A stretch of 64,000 nucleotides of DNA from Alopecurus myosuroides (GCA_028641055.1 CM054062.1:26532808-26596807); one strand, 5' to 3'. Positions 52,508 to 64,000 are shown, counted from the stretch's first letter. The notes: generated from the sequence alone by a model not told the origin. Made by a program: numbers and translations.

Positions 52508-54640
52508 CTAGTTATCAACCCGTGCATCGCACGGGCTAGCAATTTTTAAATTTCATGAAACAGGAATTGTGTTAACTCTATTTTGTGGAATTTGAAATAA
52601 ATGATAAAATTAGTCATTCTTTATGGTAGATATGTCATTTTATTTCTATGGTAGATATGTTATATTTTTTAATATTTAAATTTAAATAATTGATTGATTC
52701 GACCCTATAGTTTAAGTTGGTATTAACCTTAATAGCTAAGATATGAGTTCAGCATATATATTAGACATGATGAAGATCTACACTTAATTACCAAGCACGA
52801 AGTTCTTTCTGTCCCTAGTACAAATGCGTGATACTAAGATATACATAATCATGTATGTACAATCCAATACATTCTTGATATATGTATACATTTTTTTTGT
52901 TATGATACGGTTTTTACGACTTTGGTTATCATACAAAAATTGCCAAAAACATATATATGTGTTTACGGGTCTACACTATTAAAGTCTATAATTCCCTTTG
53001 ACTAAAATATATGGTCCAGTTTTTTTTGTAGCAACCCTGTAACATTAATCTATTGTTGGTTTCTATTATATATGGTAGTATACCGGTCTAACCTGTCCTA
53101 TCTCTATCATTGGCTTAATTGTTTTTGTCCATAATGCTGAATTCCAAGCATCCGATCAATTATACCACATAATTATGTTGACTTAGAATTTTTGTGCTAA
53201 AGTATGTCGTGCCTTTTTCTCCTATGTTTGGTGAAAATGTAGTTTCAAAAGGGTAAACTAATCATTACTGCTAACAAAACCAACATGCAAAATTCTGTTA
53301 CAAATCATATTGATTCCACGGTATATTATAGTCATTAATGCAATACTGAATATGTGGGTTTTTCTCGGTTTTCCAAAATGAATAGAGCTCATGTATGTGT
53401 TTAGAGAATATTTTCTACACTCTGAAAATAAGAAGGTGCTATGTAGCATGATGGAATAGGTATGTCAATGGCATGCCTTGTTGTTTGAGAGATAAAATGC
53501 CATAGGGGTTTGCTAGCCACAGCCTTATATCGATGTGTTAGTCTAAACAATGGCATGCGTGCGTGACGTTATTTTTGTTCGACAATTGAGCTGATTATAT
53601 ACCGGTTGTGAGTTGAAAATATACGATCTACAAATTTAATTGGAAAATTATAGATATTAATTGTGTGGATCTATGCACAGATATTTTATGGCGATTATTT
53701 TCTACATATTAGTGGAGTTTGACGTTATTTTATTTTCGCGGAAATTTTCATGGCTCTAGTTGCCTAGCTTTACATAAACACTGAAATATGCAGGTGTCCA
53801 TGCTTAGTTCCTTGATTTTGCTTTTAACAGATAGATCATATGTATTTAATGGAAAGATTTTTCTTGCAGAAACCAAATCCATACATCCGGTTGTCAGAGT
53901 TCATGTATGGTTGGAGAGGATTTAGTGTGTTGCCGCTGACGCAAGCATAGTTTCTGCGTACGGCCGGAGTCATCGGTTCAGAACTACTGACCTTGATGAA
54001 CTGCTAGTTACTGAAATTGGTTTCCCGCAAAATAAAATAAAAATTGATTAGACTGGTGGAAAATTCTACCATGATCCAGACCGACAAACAAAATTCTCTT
54101 TATGAACCTAAAAAAAAAATAGGAGCGACAGTGCAATTACGTTGCTTAATTACTGGACGAAGGCCAAGCGGGAAATATACTTGGATGACGACATGGCCGG
54201 CGGAAGCCTTTCCAAACGACGCCCTTGCCAATCTATTGAAGTGTTGAGAGAACCTCAAGTCAGGGGATCAGCTCGGATCTCTACCTGCAGGCATGAATTA
54301 TTTTAAAAATCAAAAATGCAAGCGTGAATATGTCAGACTATTAACAAACTAAGGACCACGGACATGATACGGATTCTTGCATGCATGCTTCTAGAGACAT
54401 GTTACCGAAAGTTATCCCTCGCTCTCCTTTTATTTTATTTGAGGGTAAAAGATTCGAACCAGCTACCTTAGAGGTCGTTGGTGGTATCCCCGTGTTCTCC
54501 AAGTACGTTGGATTGACACAAAATAAATTAGAATCCTGACCGTACATGATTGAGGTTAACGCTTTATATTTTGTTTCGTTGGCTTTCCTTACGGATTAAC
54601 GTGGAGCCTCTAATGATGCCTCCAATTAGTAGATATAAGA
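52508..54640 (-). mobile_element. Non-autonomous Helitron
   Basis: On the minus strand the element starts TCTTATATCTACTAATTGG (54640 down) and ends in a hairpin CCCGTGC-GAT-GCACGGG, then TTGATAA and CTAG (52508). The flanking host bases are A on the 5' side and T on the 3' side, as expected for insertion between A and T with no duplication. There is no Rep/helicase ORF in its 2.1 kb. Removing it restores continuous AT-rich A0 sequence. It is assigned from terminal structure alone. Confidence 0.8.
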
Positions 54641-54934
54641 TACTCTATGACAATTTTTAGGATATTTTTACTTTTCATTATGCATACTTTTGGTCCATAG
54701 TAATTTCTTATATGTTACACTTTGTGATTTATCATTGAACATCCTTACATTGAATATTTGATATTGCTTCATAATCTATCTTGTATATTGCTACTCCTTA
54801 GAGAATGAATCATTTGACTCTATGTAGCAATAGTAATCATCTTTGATATCCATTGATAGTATTAAAAAGCAAAGTCCATGTTAGTTTTATCACCTTCATA
54901 CTCGAGGCCGATTATAGGTTAAGCTTGGGGATGG
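54641..54934 (+). other. A0 non-coding interior, right, with polypurine tract
   Basis: No gene. Ends in TTAAGCTTGGGGATGG (54919-54934), the polypurine tract immediately before the 3' LTR. Confidence 0.75.
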
Positions 54935-57900
54935 TGATGCATGTAAAATGCATACATGAACTTTGCATTGTATTACTTATATTTCAAACATATTTGCATC
55001 ATATAAGGGTTATATCATTATTTTATATTGATTTTGGGAATATTTCACAGTTTCCCTATTTTTCTGGAATTAACCCTTGATGCATGTAAAATGCATAGAT
55101 TGCATATTTTCACATGGTTTTCTATTACATATTGCATCATATATGGGTATAATTCAATGTTTTATAGTATTTTGGGGTTAAATTACAAAGTCCCCCAACT
55201 TTTATGGAATTAACCCTGCCTGTCAGAAACCCAGTTTTCTATATTTTTGACGTTTCAGGGGGCAAACTTCCGCGAAATCACCTGAAAATCTGTGGGGGTC
55301 ATTTTCTTGGAAGGAGAAGACTTGCGGGCAAAGGATCCACGAGAATTGGGCAAGGAGGCCCAAAAGAGGACCCTCCACGAGGCCAGATTCCTTGGCCGCG
55401 TGAGAGGCCCTCTTTTGGCCCCTGTGGCCCCAATTCCTTCCATCTTCGACTTACCGACTCCGTCTTGACCTAAAACCGACTATAAAAAGGGTCCCCCGTA
55501 CCCTTACGGAGAGGGCGCCGCCGAAACACCGAAACACCAAAACAGAGACTAGAAGTTCCAGATTGGAGGGGGAAAACTCCGGCGGGGCGCCGCCGGTGTG
55601 ATCTCCTACCCCTCCAACGTCATCTCCATCGACATCTCCATGAAGAGGGAGTAGTCCACCCCAGGGCTATGGGTTTGTGGAAGTAGCACTTGTATCTCTT
55701 TCTATGTGCTTTACTAATTAGATCCGTATGAGCTGCCTCACATGATTACGGGCACCGTTGTAATTCCTATGTGGTGGATCTTTTCTATGAGTTATTGAAT
55801 CTGAGATTGCAATTGTTTCTCTTGAGTTATTTGAGTAGATGTATCTTATGTGCCCCGTTCTTATTTGCTAGCTTTGATCAATCTAGTTCTTGAGAGCGTG
55901 TGTAGGGTGATGGGTGCATTAGTTGGAGTAACGGGGGGTGGCTAGTGCTGTGAAAGTGACAGAAGTTCAGCGATCCACTTAGGTTTTGTTAAACATTTCT
56001 TAGTTACCTCACTAGGGATAAAAAGGAGTGCCTTGTTACCGGGGATTTGAAGTGACACTAATCAATCTCCATGACTAGATCTAGCAAGTTCTTACTTCAA
56101 CTTCATGTCATATTGCTTAAAGCTATACTCTGGTTTTTCCTTAATTATCGAGGTGTTATGATTTATTTCGCATCTTGGTGGAGTATAAGAGGGATCAATA
56201 TGACCGTAGAGATCTCTATGCTAGGACGTGATGCCCATATGAAAGTACTCAATGTTAAACATGTTATTGTAATATCACTGTAATTCTTTATGTCCACCAT
56301 CTACCACTTTATTTGAGAGAATGCAAGTGTGAAACCATGAACCCCGGTCCTATTTTAATTATAAGAAAACACTCTAGTTACTTTGCTGCAATTTACTTTA
56401 CTTGCACTTTACTTTACTTACATCTCCAATTCGAATTTACATTATCTCCATCACCACTTGCATCACAAAAATACAAAAACAATCCATTGCATATTTATTT
56501 TCTCATTTGCATTTAGTAGTAGATTTAATTATTGCACATTTACTTTCAGTTTTGTATTGCAATTTAGAAGTCTCACACCTTGTGCTTGACAACCACTTGG
56601 TGAGGTTGAGGACACAAAATTCTCTACTTGTTTGCAGGATCCTGGAGGAAGCTTGGAAGACAACTGCTGAAATACTGGCTCCCCAAGAGTTCGATATAAA
56701 CCCTCGAGTCACCCTCGTGGGAAAGAAGGCTTGCCACTAGCTACACACTCTGCACTTGGAGTCTCAACCTAGCCATCAACCCTGCACTGGCAGAAAACCC
56801 TGTTTTCTATATTTGATGTTTCAGGGACCCAAGCGACGTCCGAATGACCTAATATTTTGCGGGATCATTTTTTGGAAGGAACAAAGCGTAGGAGTAAAAA
56901 AAAGCGCACAAAAGGAAGTCCGAGGAGGATTTTGGGGAATCCCACGCGGCCACATTCCCAGGTCGCGTGAGAGCACCTCTCTCCCCCTTGTTGCTCCTAT
57001 GTCTTCCGTTTTCATCTCCATGCCTTCGGCTTGACCTAAAAACCACTATAAAAATAATCCCCCGACGGCTTTCAGAAGAGAGCGCCGCAGAAACACAAAA
57101 CCATGAAACAGAGACCTGGAGCTGCAGATTGGAGGGGGAAACTCCGGCGGGACACTGCCGGTGTGGTCTCCATCTTCTCCAACGACTTCTCCACCGTCTC
57201 CATCATGAAGAAGGAGTAGTCCACCCCTGGACCATGGGTTTGTGAAAGTAACTTATGTATCTATCGTCTCTTTGAGCTTCACTAATTAGCACCGTATGAG
57301 ATTTTGAACATAATTACGGTCATCTATGTAATACCTTTGTGGTGGATCTTTTTATGAGTTAATATATGTTTGAGATTGCAATAGTTTTATTTCAGTTATG
57401 AAAGTAGATGCATATTATGTACCCCGTTCTTGTTTACTTGGTCTGATCAAACTTGTGTATGAGAGCGTGTGAAGGGGAACGTGTGCATTAGATGGAGCAA
57501 AGGGGGGTGGCTAGTGCGGTGAAAGTGACAGAAGTTCCGCGATCCAACTGGGTACTTTACCTTACTTCGTTACCTCACTAGGGATTAAGAAAAATACCTT
57601 GCTACTGGAGATGTGGGGGTGACCTTGCCACTTCTCCATTACTAGATCTAGCATGTTCTTATTTTAACTTCATGTCATAGAACTTAATGTTATACTCTGA
57701 TTTATCTTAATACTAGGATGACTCTATTTAATTCCCATCTTAGTGGAGTATAATAGAGATTAATAAACAAAAGATCTCTATGTTAGGACGTGATGCCCAT
57801 ATAATTAGTAACTTGTCATGAAACATTTTTGTTGCAATATAATATGTCAATTCTAGTGTTTCATTATCTACCACTTTATTAAAGAGAGACTGCATTTGTG

Positions 57901-58382
57901 AAACCATGAACCCCGGTCCATTTTTAATCATAAGAAACACCTTTCCAACAAATTTTAAGCATTTTCCATTTTCTGCCATTTAAAAATCCGAAAATACAAA
58001 AACAGTTTTACATCTTGCATTCACAATACAAACCCAAAAATATCATCCATCATTGTTTCCACCATCCTTCCATATTTATTTATCATCATTGCATATTTAT
58101 TTATTGCTTTGCATTTATTATCTTTTCATATAATACTCACACCCTGTGCTTGATAACCACTTGGCGAGGTTGAGGGCACAAAACAATTTACTTTGTTTTG
58201 TAGGTTTTCAAGAGAAGAATAAGAAGATAAATCTTTCACTACTAGTTCCCTGAGAGTTCGATATAAACCCTCAAGTCATCCCTCGTGGGGAAAACAGTCT
58301 TTTCTATACTGTACACTCTGCACTTGGAGTCCCAACCTAACCCATATTCTTTTGACGCAGGTAACTACGTCATCGGGTATCA
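54935..58382 (+). repeat. A0 3' LTR, split by a solo LTR
   Basis: 54935-55077 and 56784-58382 together match A0's 5' LTR. In the first 142 bp I count about eight differences. It ends GGGTATCA at 58382 and is followed by TATGC, the target duplication, and then LINE coding sequence. Confidence 0.92.
55078..56778 (+). mobile_element. Solo LTR of an A0-related family
   Basis: 1701 bp, starts TGATGCATGTAAAATGCATAG and ends CTAGCCATCA, with a perfect target duplication ACCCT (55073-55077 and 56779-56783). There is no internal region, so it is a product of LTR-LTR recombination. It shares its first 20 bases and several later blocks with A0's LTR (the ACTATGGGTTTGTGGAAGTA-like region and the CTTGACAACCACTTGG region) but is clearly diverged from it. 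Confidence 0.93.
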
Positions 58383-60202
58383 TATGCCCACACAGATTGG
58401 CCGGTCTCCCATTGTCACATTCATATTTCTCTTTGCTAAGGGTCAATGGTTTATTGGATAGAATGTTATCTAGGGCTGGTGACAAGATTATGCTCAAAGG
58501 TGTGATACAAGCTATTCGACGTATGTCATGAGTTGCTTTCAACTTCCTGGCACTTGTGAAGAGATGAGGAATATTATTGCAAATCATTGGTGGGGCTCAA
58601 AAGATGGAAAAGGAAGATGCATTGTAAGTCTTGGGAGTGGTCGTCCTCTCCAAATAATATTGGAGGTATGGGGTTCCGGGATATGTAGCTGTTTAATCAA
58701 GCAATTGTAGGGAAACATGGCGCCTTGTAACCGAGCCGGAATCTCTGTGTGCTCGGGTCCTAAAAGGCAGGTATTTTCCCGATGGAACCTTTTGGACTGC
58801 GACGTGTCCTTGGTCTTATTCCTATATCCGTAAAAGCATCCTCCATGGCAGGAAACTGCTCAAAACAAGAGCTCTTTGGGGGCATTAGAGACGGCTCTTC
58901 AACTCGGATTATGCATCACAGATGGATTCCTGGTGTTGCCCCTTACCTGATCAATCCTCTGATTGCGTTAACGGAGAGGCAACTGGTGGATTCCCTCCTC
59001 AGTGCCTCGCTATCTTGGGATGAGGAACCGGTACAAGAAGTGTTTGCGAAGGAACTGGCCAACAAGGTTTTGCAGATTCCCATCACTCGTTTCGGTGGAA
59101 ACGTCTTCATCACCTGGCCACATAACAGGCTTGGGATCTACACCATACACTTTGCGTATCATCTGGCACGGAGAGAAAATACCTTGACCTCAAGGAGTAG
59201 TACGGGACGGGGTATGATTTCTAATTCCAACTCTGAAGAGAACTGCTAGAAATCTTTTTGGACAGTCCGGGCATCGGGGAAGATGAATATTACGCTCTGG
59301 CGATTGCGCATGATTGCTTACCAAGTGGCCATCAGCTCCAGCACCACATGGTTCCTACATCGATAGTCTGTGTCCATTGCTCTGTGGAGGAGCGGGTGCA
59401 GCATGCATTCTTGTTCTGTCTATTTTCTCGGGAGGTACGGTCTGAGATCAAGAAGCATGTCAATGTCAGGCTGGATCGCAAGGGTTTCCGGAGTCCGAAA
59501 GATTGGCTATTCGATTTCCTCTTTAGGTGCACTGCCCTAGCCGTGACGGCTTGGCACTTGTGGGATCTAAGGAACAACATCCGAGAGGAAGGAGGGTCCT
59601 GCCATCCAATCTCTCTACCTCTGAAGATCATGACGTATATTGATATGATTGCAAATTTCCTGCACATCCCTGGTGCCATCCGCAGGTGTGAACCTACCCC
59701 TACAGTTCATTGGGTTCCACCAACGGAAGGTTCGCTAATGGTGAATGTTGATGCTGCATTGTTTAGTTCGTTGGGATCAATGGGCGCTAGGATGGTTATC
59801 CGTGATCAAGTGGGGGACTGCATTGAGGCATGTTCTTTCAGCGTTGCCAATGTTTAGTCTCCTGAGCTAGCCGAAACTTTGGAGATCAGGGGAGCTCTCT
59901 CCTTTTCCCAGGAAGAATGACTGGATCAGTTAATCATCGTGACAGACCGATCGATCATTTGTGAGAGACCGATCGATCTGCGCCCCGGTGATTGAAGACA
60001 TCAAGCTCTGCTTACATCCTTTAGATCAGCCTCTATTACTCATATTAGCAGGGTCTGTAATATGATTGCATTATTTTGCTTATTCGGGTGAACTTAAGCC
60101 TAGATCTGTGTGGCGTGGTGAGCCCCGTTTGCATACGGGAGACAATTTGTATTGAATCTTTGTCTGGTTGATTAATAAAGCACACTCGTTTGACTAAAAA
60201 AA
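58383..60202 (+). pseudogene. LINE: RT C-terminus, zf-RVT and RNase H region, 3' end
   Basis: Continues the LINE cut at 26702. It has MSCFQLPGTCEEMRNII and WWGSKDGKG, then FGGIRDGSSTRIMHHRWIPG and a zf-RVT-like HxxC region (HQLQHHMVPTSIVCVHCSVE). An RNase H domain has WVPPTEGSLMVNVDAALF and IRDQVGDCIEACSFSV, near the 3' end. Many frameshifts and stops are present. The element ends with AATAAA (60174-60179) and a short A7 tail at about 60196-60202. It is the oldest layer on this side, since A0 is inserted in it. Confidence 0.88.
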
Positions 60203-60300
60203 GTCCCATGTTTTCCGTTTTCGTCCCCATGCACAGCTTCATGGAGAAACCCTCGATCTGAGTTTCTAGAGACGGCGGCGGCTCCCGTATATATCTTTTT

Positions 60301-62695
60301 GGGACTAGCTAGGTCTCAATCGACTGAGATTAAATCTCAGTCGATCATACCGTGGTTGTGCTGCTGGCTTTCTAATTAGTACCCGTGCGCTGCGTTTGGA
60401 TATTATGCAAGCTTGTGGAGCCAACAGCAAGGCACGGCTTGCCGGCCCAGATACGGCCCACGAAAAACACATCAAACTAGCTCAGCTTCATCAATGTAGA
60501 GAAACGGAATGGCGGTACCAATTGTACGTGTCTCTTTGCAAAACCATATTTTATAAAAAATTATATCTGCTAAATTATACGTCATAAAAATAAATCTCTT
60601 TAAATTTCTAAATTCCTTAAGCCGAGGCCTCCACAACAATGCCACACTTACAAAAAAAAAATTGCAAGATCAAAAAATATTTTTCATACAAAATATATTT
60701 ATAATAGAGTAGACACCAAATATGTTGCCGATCAAAATAATTTCAGATAGTTCACATTTCCATATGTTTTTGTGAATAAGTATGTAAAATAATACACAAA
60801 CCGAAAAAATATACGTTATTTAAAATAGTCAAGAATGATCCAAATGTTATTATATAGAAACTAGGAATATTTTCTACTATCATATTCATAATATAAATTT
60901 GAAAATATAATATTTGTGTAATTATATAGAAACCATAAAATATTTCTCACTTATAAATTGGAAAATCTCCGGTGCAACCCACTTACAACTCACATTCTTA
61001 CATGATTCTCAATGCAAATCTAGCACTCATGAGCAGTTTTTTTCAGTTGTAACTAACCTTCGGTTGGAAAAAACTCAATTGCAACCCCCTTAAAACTATT
61101 TTTTATTTTCAATGCACTTGCAACTCTCATGTTACCATGAATCATGAGGCAAAATCACAATGTTTTTCTCAGCTGCAACCCACTCGCAACTGGGAAAAAC
61201 ACAGTCGCAACCCACTTGCAACTCTCATGTTAGCATGAATCATTACACAAAGTCAAAAATATTTTTTCTCGGTTAGAACCCACTTGCAACTGAAAAAACT
61301 TAACTACAACCCACTTGCAAGTGGAAAAAACTTAACTACAACCCACTTGCAACTGTCATGTTAGCACGAACTATGGCGCAAACTCAAACATATTTTTTTC
61401 TCGGTTTCAACGCACTTGCAACTGAATTAAACTCAGTTGCAACCCAAAATATCAGTTGCACCCCACTTGCAACTCTAATGCTAGAACGAATCGTGACGAA
61501 CACTAAAAAAACTCAGTTACATGTCACTTGCAACTGAAAAAATTGCAACTGGGGTTGCAGTCCACTTGCAACTCCCATGCTAGCACGACTCATATTGCAA
61601 ACTAAAAAAATTAAACTCAATTACAAGTCACTTGCAACCAGAAAAAAACAGTTGCAACCTATGTGCAACCAATAACCTCTCAGCTGCAACACATGCGCAA
61701 CCAGAAAAATTAAAGTTTCAGCCTGTGTGCAACTATGAAAATACTGGTTGCAAAAACGTGCACCTCGAAAATTCTCAGTTGCAACTCATTTGTAACTAGG
61801 GAAATATAAGTTGCAACTCATGTGGAAAAATTAAAATCTCAATTGCTCCTTATATGTAACTTGAGAAATCTCACTTGTAACACATGTGCGACCAGTTTCA
61901 ACCCATGTGCAATTGGGGAAATCTTAGTTACAATTCATATGCAACTAGCAAAATCTCAGTTGCAACTCATATGTAATTGAAAAAAACCTCAGTTGCATTA
62001 CATGTGCCACCAATTGCAACCCTTATGCAACTGGGGAAATCTCAGTTACAATATATCGACAACCAAAAATTCTCAACTAGAAAAATATCACTTTCAATTG
62101 ATTTGCAATTGAGGAAATTCAGTCGGAAACAATATGCAAACATGGATCACGATGTAATCGAACAAAAATGTTGGATGAGGACTAGCAAAACCGTTTTACA
62201 TATATTACGAGAGGTGCCATTTTAGGCGAAAATGTTTTACAAAATACGTGCAACATGATGTGTGACAAAACAAGCAATTTTACAATATATATCGTTGACT
62301 TTAGGCATGGCAAATAATTTTCCTTGAGTGTACATTGCATGTAACTACACAACAAGTACTCGCTTAGAACACATTAGTGATAGTAACATATGGTTGTTTT
62401 TCCAAAAGCTAAACAACTGTGATGTACACAAACAGTAAGAAAAGGTACCACAAAAAAGCAAATCGTCATCTAAAAAACAAATCATAAAAAAAAGCCACAA
62501 ACAGTCTACCACCTACCTCAAAACCCATGCTGCTCATGGGCCAGGAGCGGCCAGCAGCTAAGCAGCACAAGGCCACGGCTGGACAAAAGACACGAAGTCG
62601 CTTGCTGCTTGCACGAATCTCGGCACAAAATTTAATGGCTGATTAGGTGACTGAGATTTAGCTAATTCTCAGGCGACTGAGAATTAGCAAATCTG
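60301..62695. mobile_element. Non-autonomous Mutator-like (MULE) element
   Basis: A perfect 9-bp duplication TATCTTTTT flanks it (60292-60300 and 62696-62704), the size typical of Mutator-like elements. The ends are imperfect inverted repeats of about 48 bp: left GGGACTAGCTAGGTCTCAAT onward, right (complement) CAGATTTGCTAATTCTCAGT onward. Each end itself contains palindromic CTCAGTCG/CGACTGAG units. No transposase ORF; the middle is mostly TTGCAAC-rich degenerate repeats. Confidence 0.78.
60960..62105 (+). repeat. Degenerate TTGCAAC repeat tract inside the MULE-like element
   Basis: TTGCAAC or close variants (TGCAACCCACTTGCAACT, CTCAGTTGCAAC) occur several dozen times at irregular spacing. 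A larger repeated block near CCACTTGCAACTCTCATGTTA (about 61121, 61212, 61343 and 61465) indicates old tandem duplication of about 90-130 bp units. No coding potential. Confidence 0.85.
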
Positions 62696-62809
62696 TATCT
62701 TTTTTTAGGGGTACGTATATTAATCTTCTTGGCGTAGGCAAATCCTAGCTACTCCCGACGATTTGTTATTTGTGTCTTGAGTATGTAGAAAAATTATATG
62801 TAAGTGTAC

Positions 62810-62845
62810 TACTCTCTCCGACCCTTTTTCGGATCGGAGGGAGTA
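62810..62845. mobile_element. Stowaway-like MITE scrap
   Basis: TACTCTCTCCGACC at 62810 and its near-complement GGATCGGAGGGAGTA ending at 62845 face each other across a few bases. These match the terminal repeats of Tc1/mariner Stowaway MITEs (TACTCCCTCCG), with TA at each end. Only 36 bp remain, so nearly all of the interior is deleted. Confidence 0.6.
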
Positions 62846-63484
62846 GCTTCCCAGTCTGTATGGATCCCATCTTCTCCCCATACTGAACTCTTATTGATTG
62901 AGCTTTATTCCTTTCTCTTTTTCTAGCATCTTACTGGTCAATCCACTCTGCAACCAAAACTAAATAGGTGGATCTATTTCGTCAATCACCCTAAAAAAAC
63001 CTACTTCTTCTAGTTCCAAAAATATTTTAACAAAAAAGTCCCCACGAGCCAAAACTATGTCTAAACAAAACTAAATCCGAGATAGCATTGTTCGCCGGGC
63101 CATGCGTCTCGGATCGTTCTTTGATCTTAGTAATGATTGACATCCTCTATCGCAATAGTGGCGCATGCTCCACTATGACCACGACTACGACCTTCGCCTC
63201 CTTCTTGAAGTCGTCCATCACATAGTGTTCCTATTTGAGACATACCCTCTCGCAAATGCCTCCTACATCGATGTTTGGGTCTCTGCTACGTGGAGAAATT
63301 AGCATAGAACTACCACTTTTGAATCGAAATTTACCAAATGGTACCGATTTAGTGATATAGCACATAAATCTACCACATTTTGTCCAGGAATTCGCAGAAA
63401 AGACTGATCCGTTATTGATCGCGAACTGACACCGGAACTGACAGACGGGACCTACTTGTCAGTGCTGATGTGGCAGAAATATGG
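62846..63484. other. Unassigned sequence with a repeated ACCTACTTGTCA motif
   Basis: No gene supported. GACCTACTTGTCAGTGC (63449) and GGTCCTACTTGTCAAAT (63507) are two copies of a motif frequent in grass DNA-transposon ends. I could not find a matching partner or a duplication within the window. Confidence 0.4.
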
Positions 63485-63599
63485 TCAATTTGCTGAGTTG
63501 GACCGGGTCCTACTTGTCAAATAAATTAAAAAAAACATATCAAAAAATAAAAAATAAAAATAGGTCGTCTTCTTCCCCGGAGGAGAAACAGCGCCCTGT

Positions 63600-64000
63600 T
63601 TTGCCCATGGTTGACGCGGCGCCGTACCCGACTCCGCCTGTAGCCGACACGACGAGGACGACGAGTGCTTGGCCGCCACGCTGGGAAGTACCGTCGAGAG
63701 GCGTCGCCGCCGGCCAGTGCTCGCAGGCGACCGTTGCCGCTGCCATGCCGCTTGTCGCGGACGAGCTCCGCGGAGCTCCGTGCCGCGCCGCCGAGCGCCG
63801 TGCAGCCACGATACTGCTCGCGGGCGAGCTCCTCCGAGAGGCGCCGCCGCTAGACGAGCGCCGCCGTGCTCCCTGCCGCGCCGCCGAGCGCCGTGCAGCC
63901 ACGATTCTGCTCGCGGGCGGGCTCCTCCGAGAGACGCCGCAGCCATGCCGCTCGTCGCGGACGAACGCCGCGGAGCTCCGTGTCGCGCTGCCGAGCGCCG
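63600..64000. repeat. GC-rich tandem repeat tract, runs off the window
   Basis: Blocks such as GCCGAGCGCCGTGCAGCCAC (about 63788 and 63885), CGAGCTCCTCCGAGAG (63825) and GCTCCTCCGAGAGACG (63920), and TGCCGCTTGTCGCGGACGAG / TGCCGCTCGTCGCGGACGAA (63745 and 63944) repeat with a period of roughly 100-200 bp. Minus-strand frames translate to SLGGARPRAESWLHGARRRG-type repeats, which I regard as coding shadows of the repeat. A real CpG-rich first exon beyond the window cannot be excluded. Confidence 0.6.

Larger units (their letters stand above)
26703..58382 (+). mobile_element. A0: Athila-like LTR element, largely gutted, split by later insertions
   Basis: LTRs start TGATGCATGTAAAATGCATAC (26703 and 54935) and end GTAACTACGTCATCGGGTATCA (48839 and 58382). 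Flanks are TATGT (26698-26702) and TATGC (58383-58387), a 5-bp duplication with one transition. The 5' LTR is split by A1 and the 3' LTR by a solo LTR. The interior (48840-54934) has a PBS, a gag fragment, a protease fragment and several kb of non-coding DNA including a Helitron, but no RT or integrase. This is the structure of a large non-autonomous derivative. It is inserted in LINE RT coding sequence, which supports the boundaries. Confidence 0.9.

Noticed and set aside
54430..54520. Possible tRNA or SINE box B (GGTTCGAATC on the minus strand)
   Set aside because: No acceptable box A at the right distance and no cloverleaf pairing around it; it lies in the Helitron interior.

Overview
This window is grass genomic DNA, probably from a large-genome member of the Poaceae. 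That is an inference from the transposon families present: Tat- and Athila-lineage gypsy elements, a CACTA element with long subterminal repeat arrays, a Helitron, a MULE-like element and a Stowaway-like scrap. I found no ordinary host gene and no tRNA, rRNA or CRISPR. Almost all of the first 62.7 kb is transposable elements nested up to five deep, and most boundaries are fixed by target-site duplications (TSDs) read directly. I use labels throughout. T1, T2 and T3 are Tat-type elements, A0 and A1 are Athila-like, and G0 is an old gypsy element.

Left half. A decayed gypsy element (G0, 1-898 and 22649-about 26309) carries an extra ORF of the putative-gypsy-type-transposon family. T1 (899-22643, TSD GGTGG) is inserted in it. 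T1 has gag, protease, RT, RNase H, archaeal-type RNase H and integrase on the + strand, then a convergent, intron-containing antisense gene (18591-21567) before its 3' LTR. A CACTA transposon (2297-11933, TSD GGA) sits in T1's gag. It has a deleted transposase and a passenger gene with two possible B3-like domains. T3 (2967-6433, TSD AGATC), a short non-autonomous Tat-type element with a 68-bp tandem array, sits inside the CACTA element.

Right half. A LINE (26310-26702 and 58383-about 60202) was split by A0 (26703-58382), an Athila-like element reduced to gag and protease scraps. A1 (28545-48817, TSD GTAAC) is inserted in A0's 5' LTR. T2 (33371-43252) is inserted in A1's RNase H/integrase region on the opposite strand. 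A0 also received a Helitron (52508-54640) and a solo LTR (55078-56778, TSD ACCCT). A MULE-like element (60301-62695, 9-bp TSD) and a GC-rich tandem-repeat tract (63600-64000) finish the window.

The most notable system is the T1/T2 pair. Both copies carry a convergent six-exon antisense gene. Exons 2 to 6 have exactly the same lengths in both (146, 361, 139, 249 and 440 bp), although intron lengths differ and the elements are clearly diverged. Each gene has a CTATAAATAG box 140-150 bp upstream of its ATG. The spacer between pol and the antisense gene holds two hairpins in both copies, one with a compensatory base-pair change. T2 is very young (I see one difference between its two 572-bp LTRs). 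It keeps open gag-PR and RT frames and an intact antisense gene, but it has lost RNase H, archaeal RNase H and integrase by a frame-preserving deletion, so it was presumably mobilised in trans.
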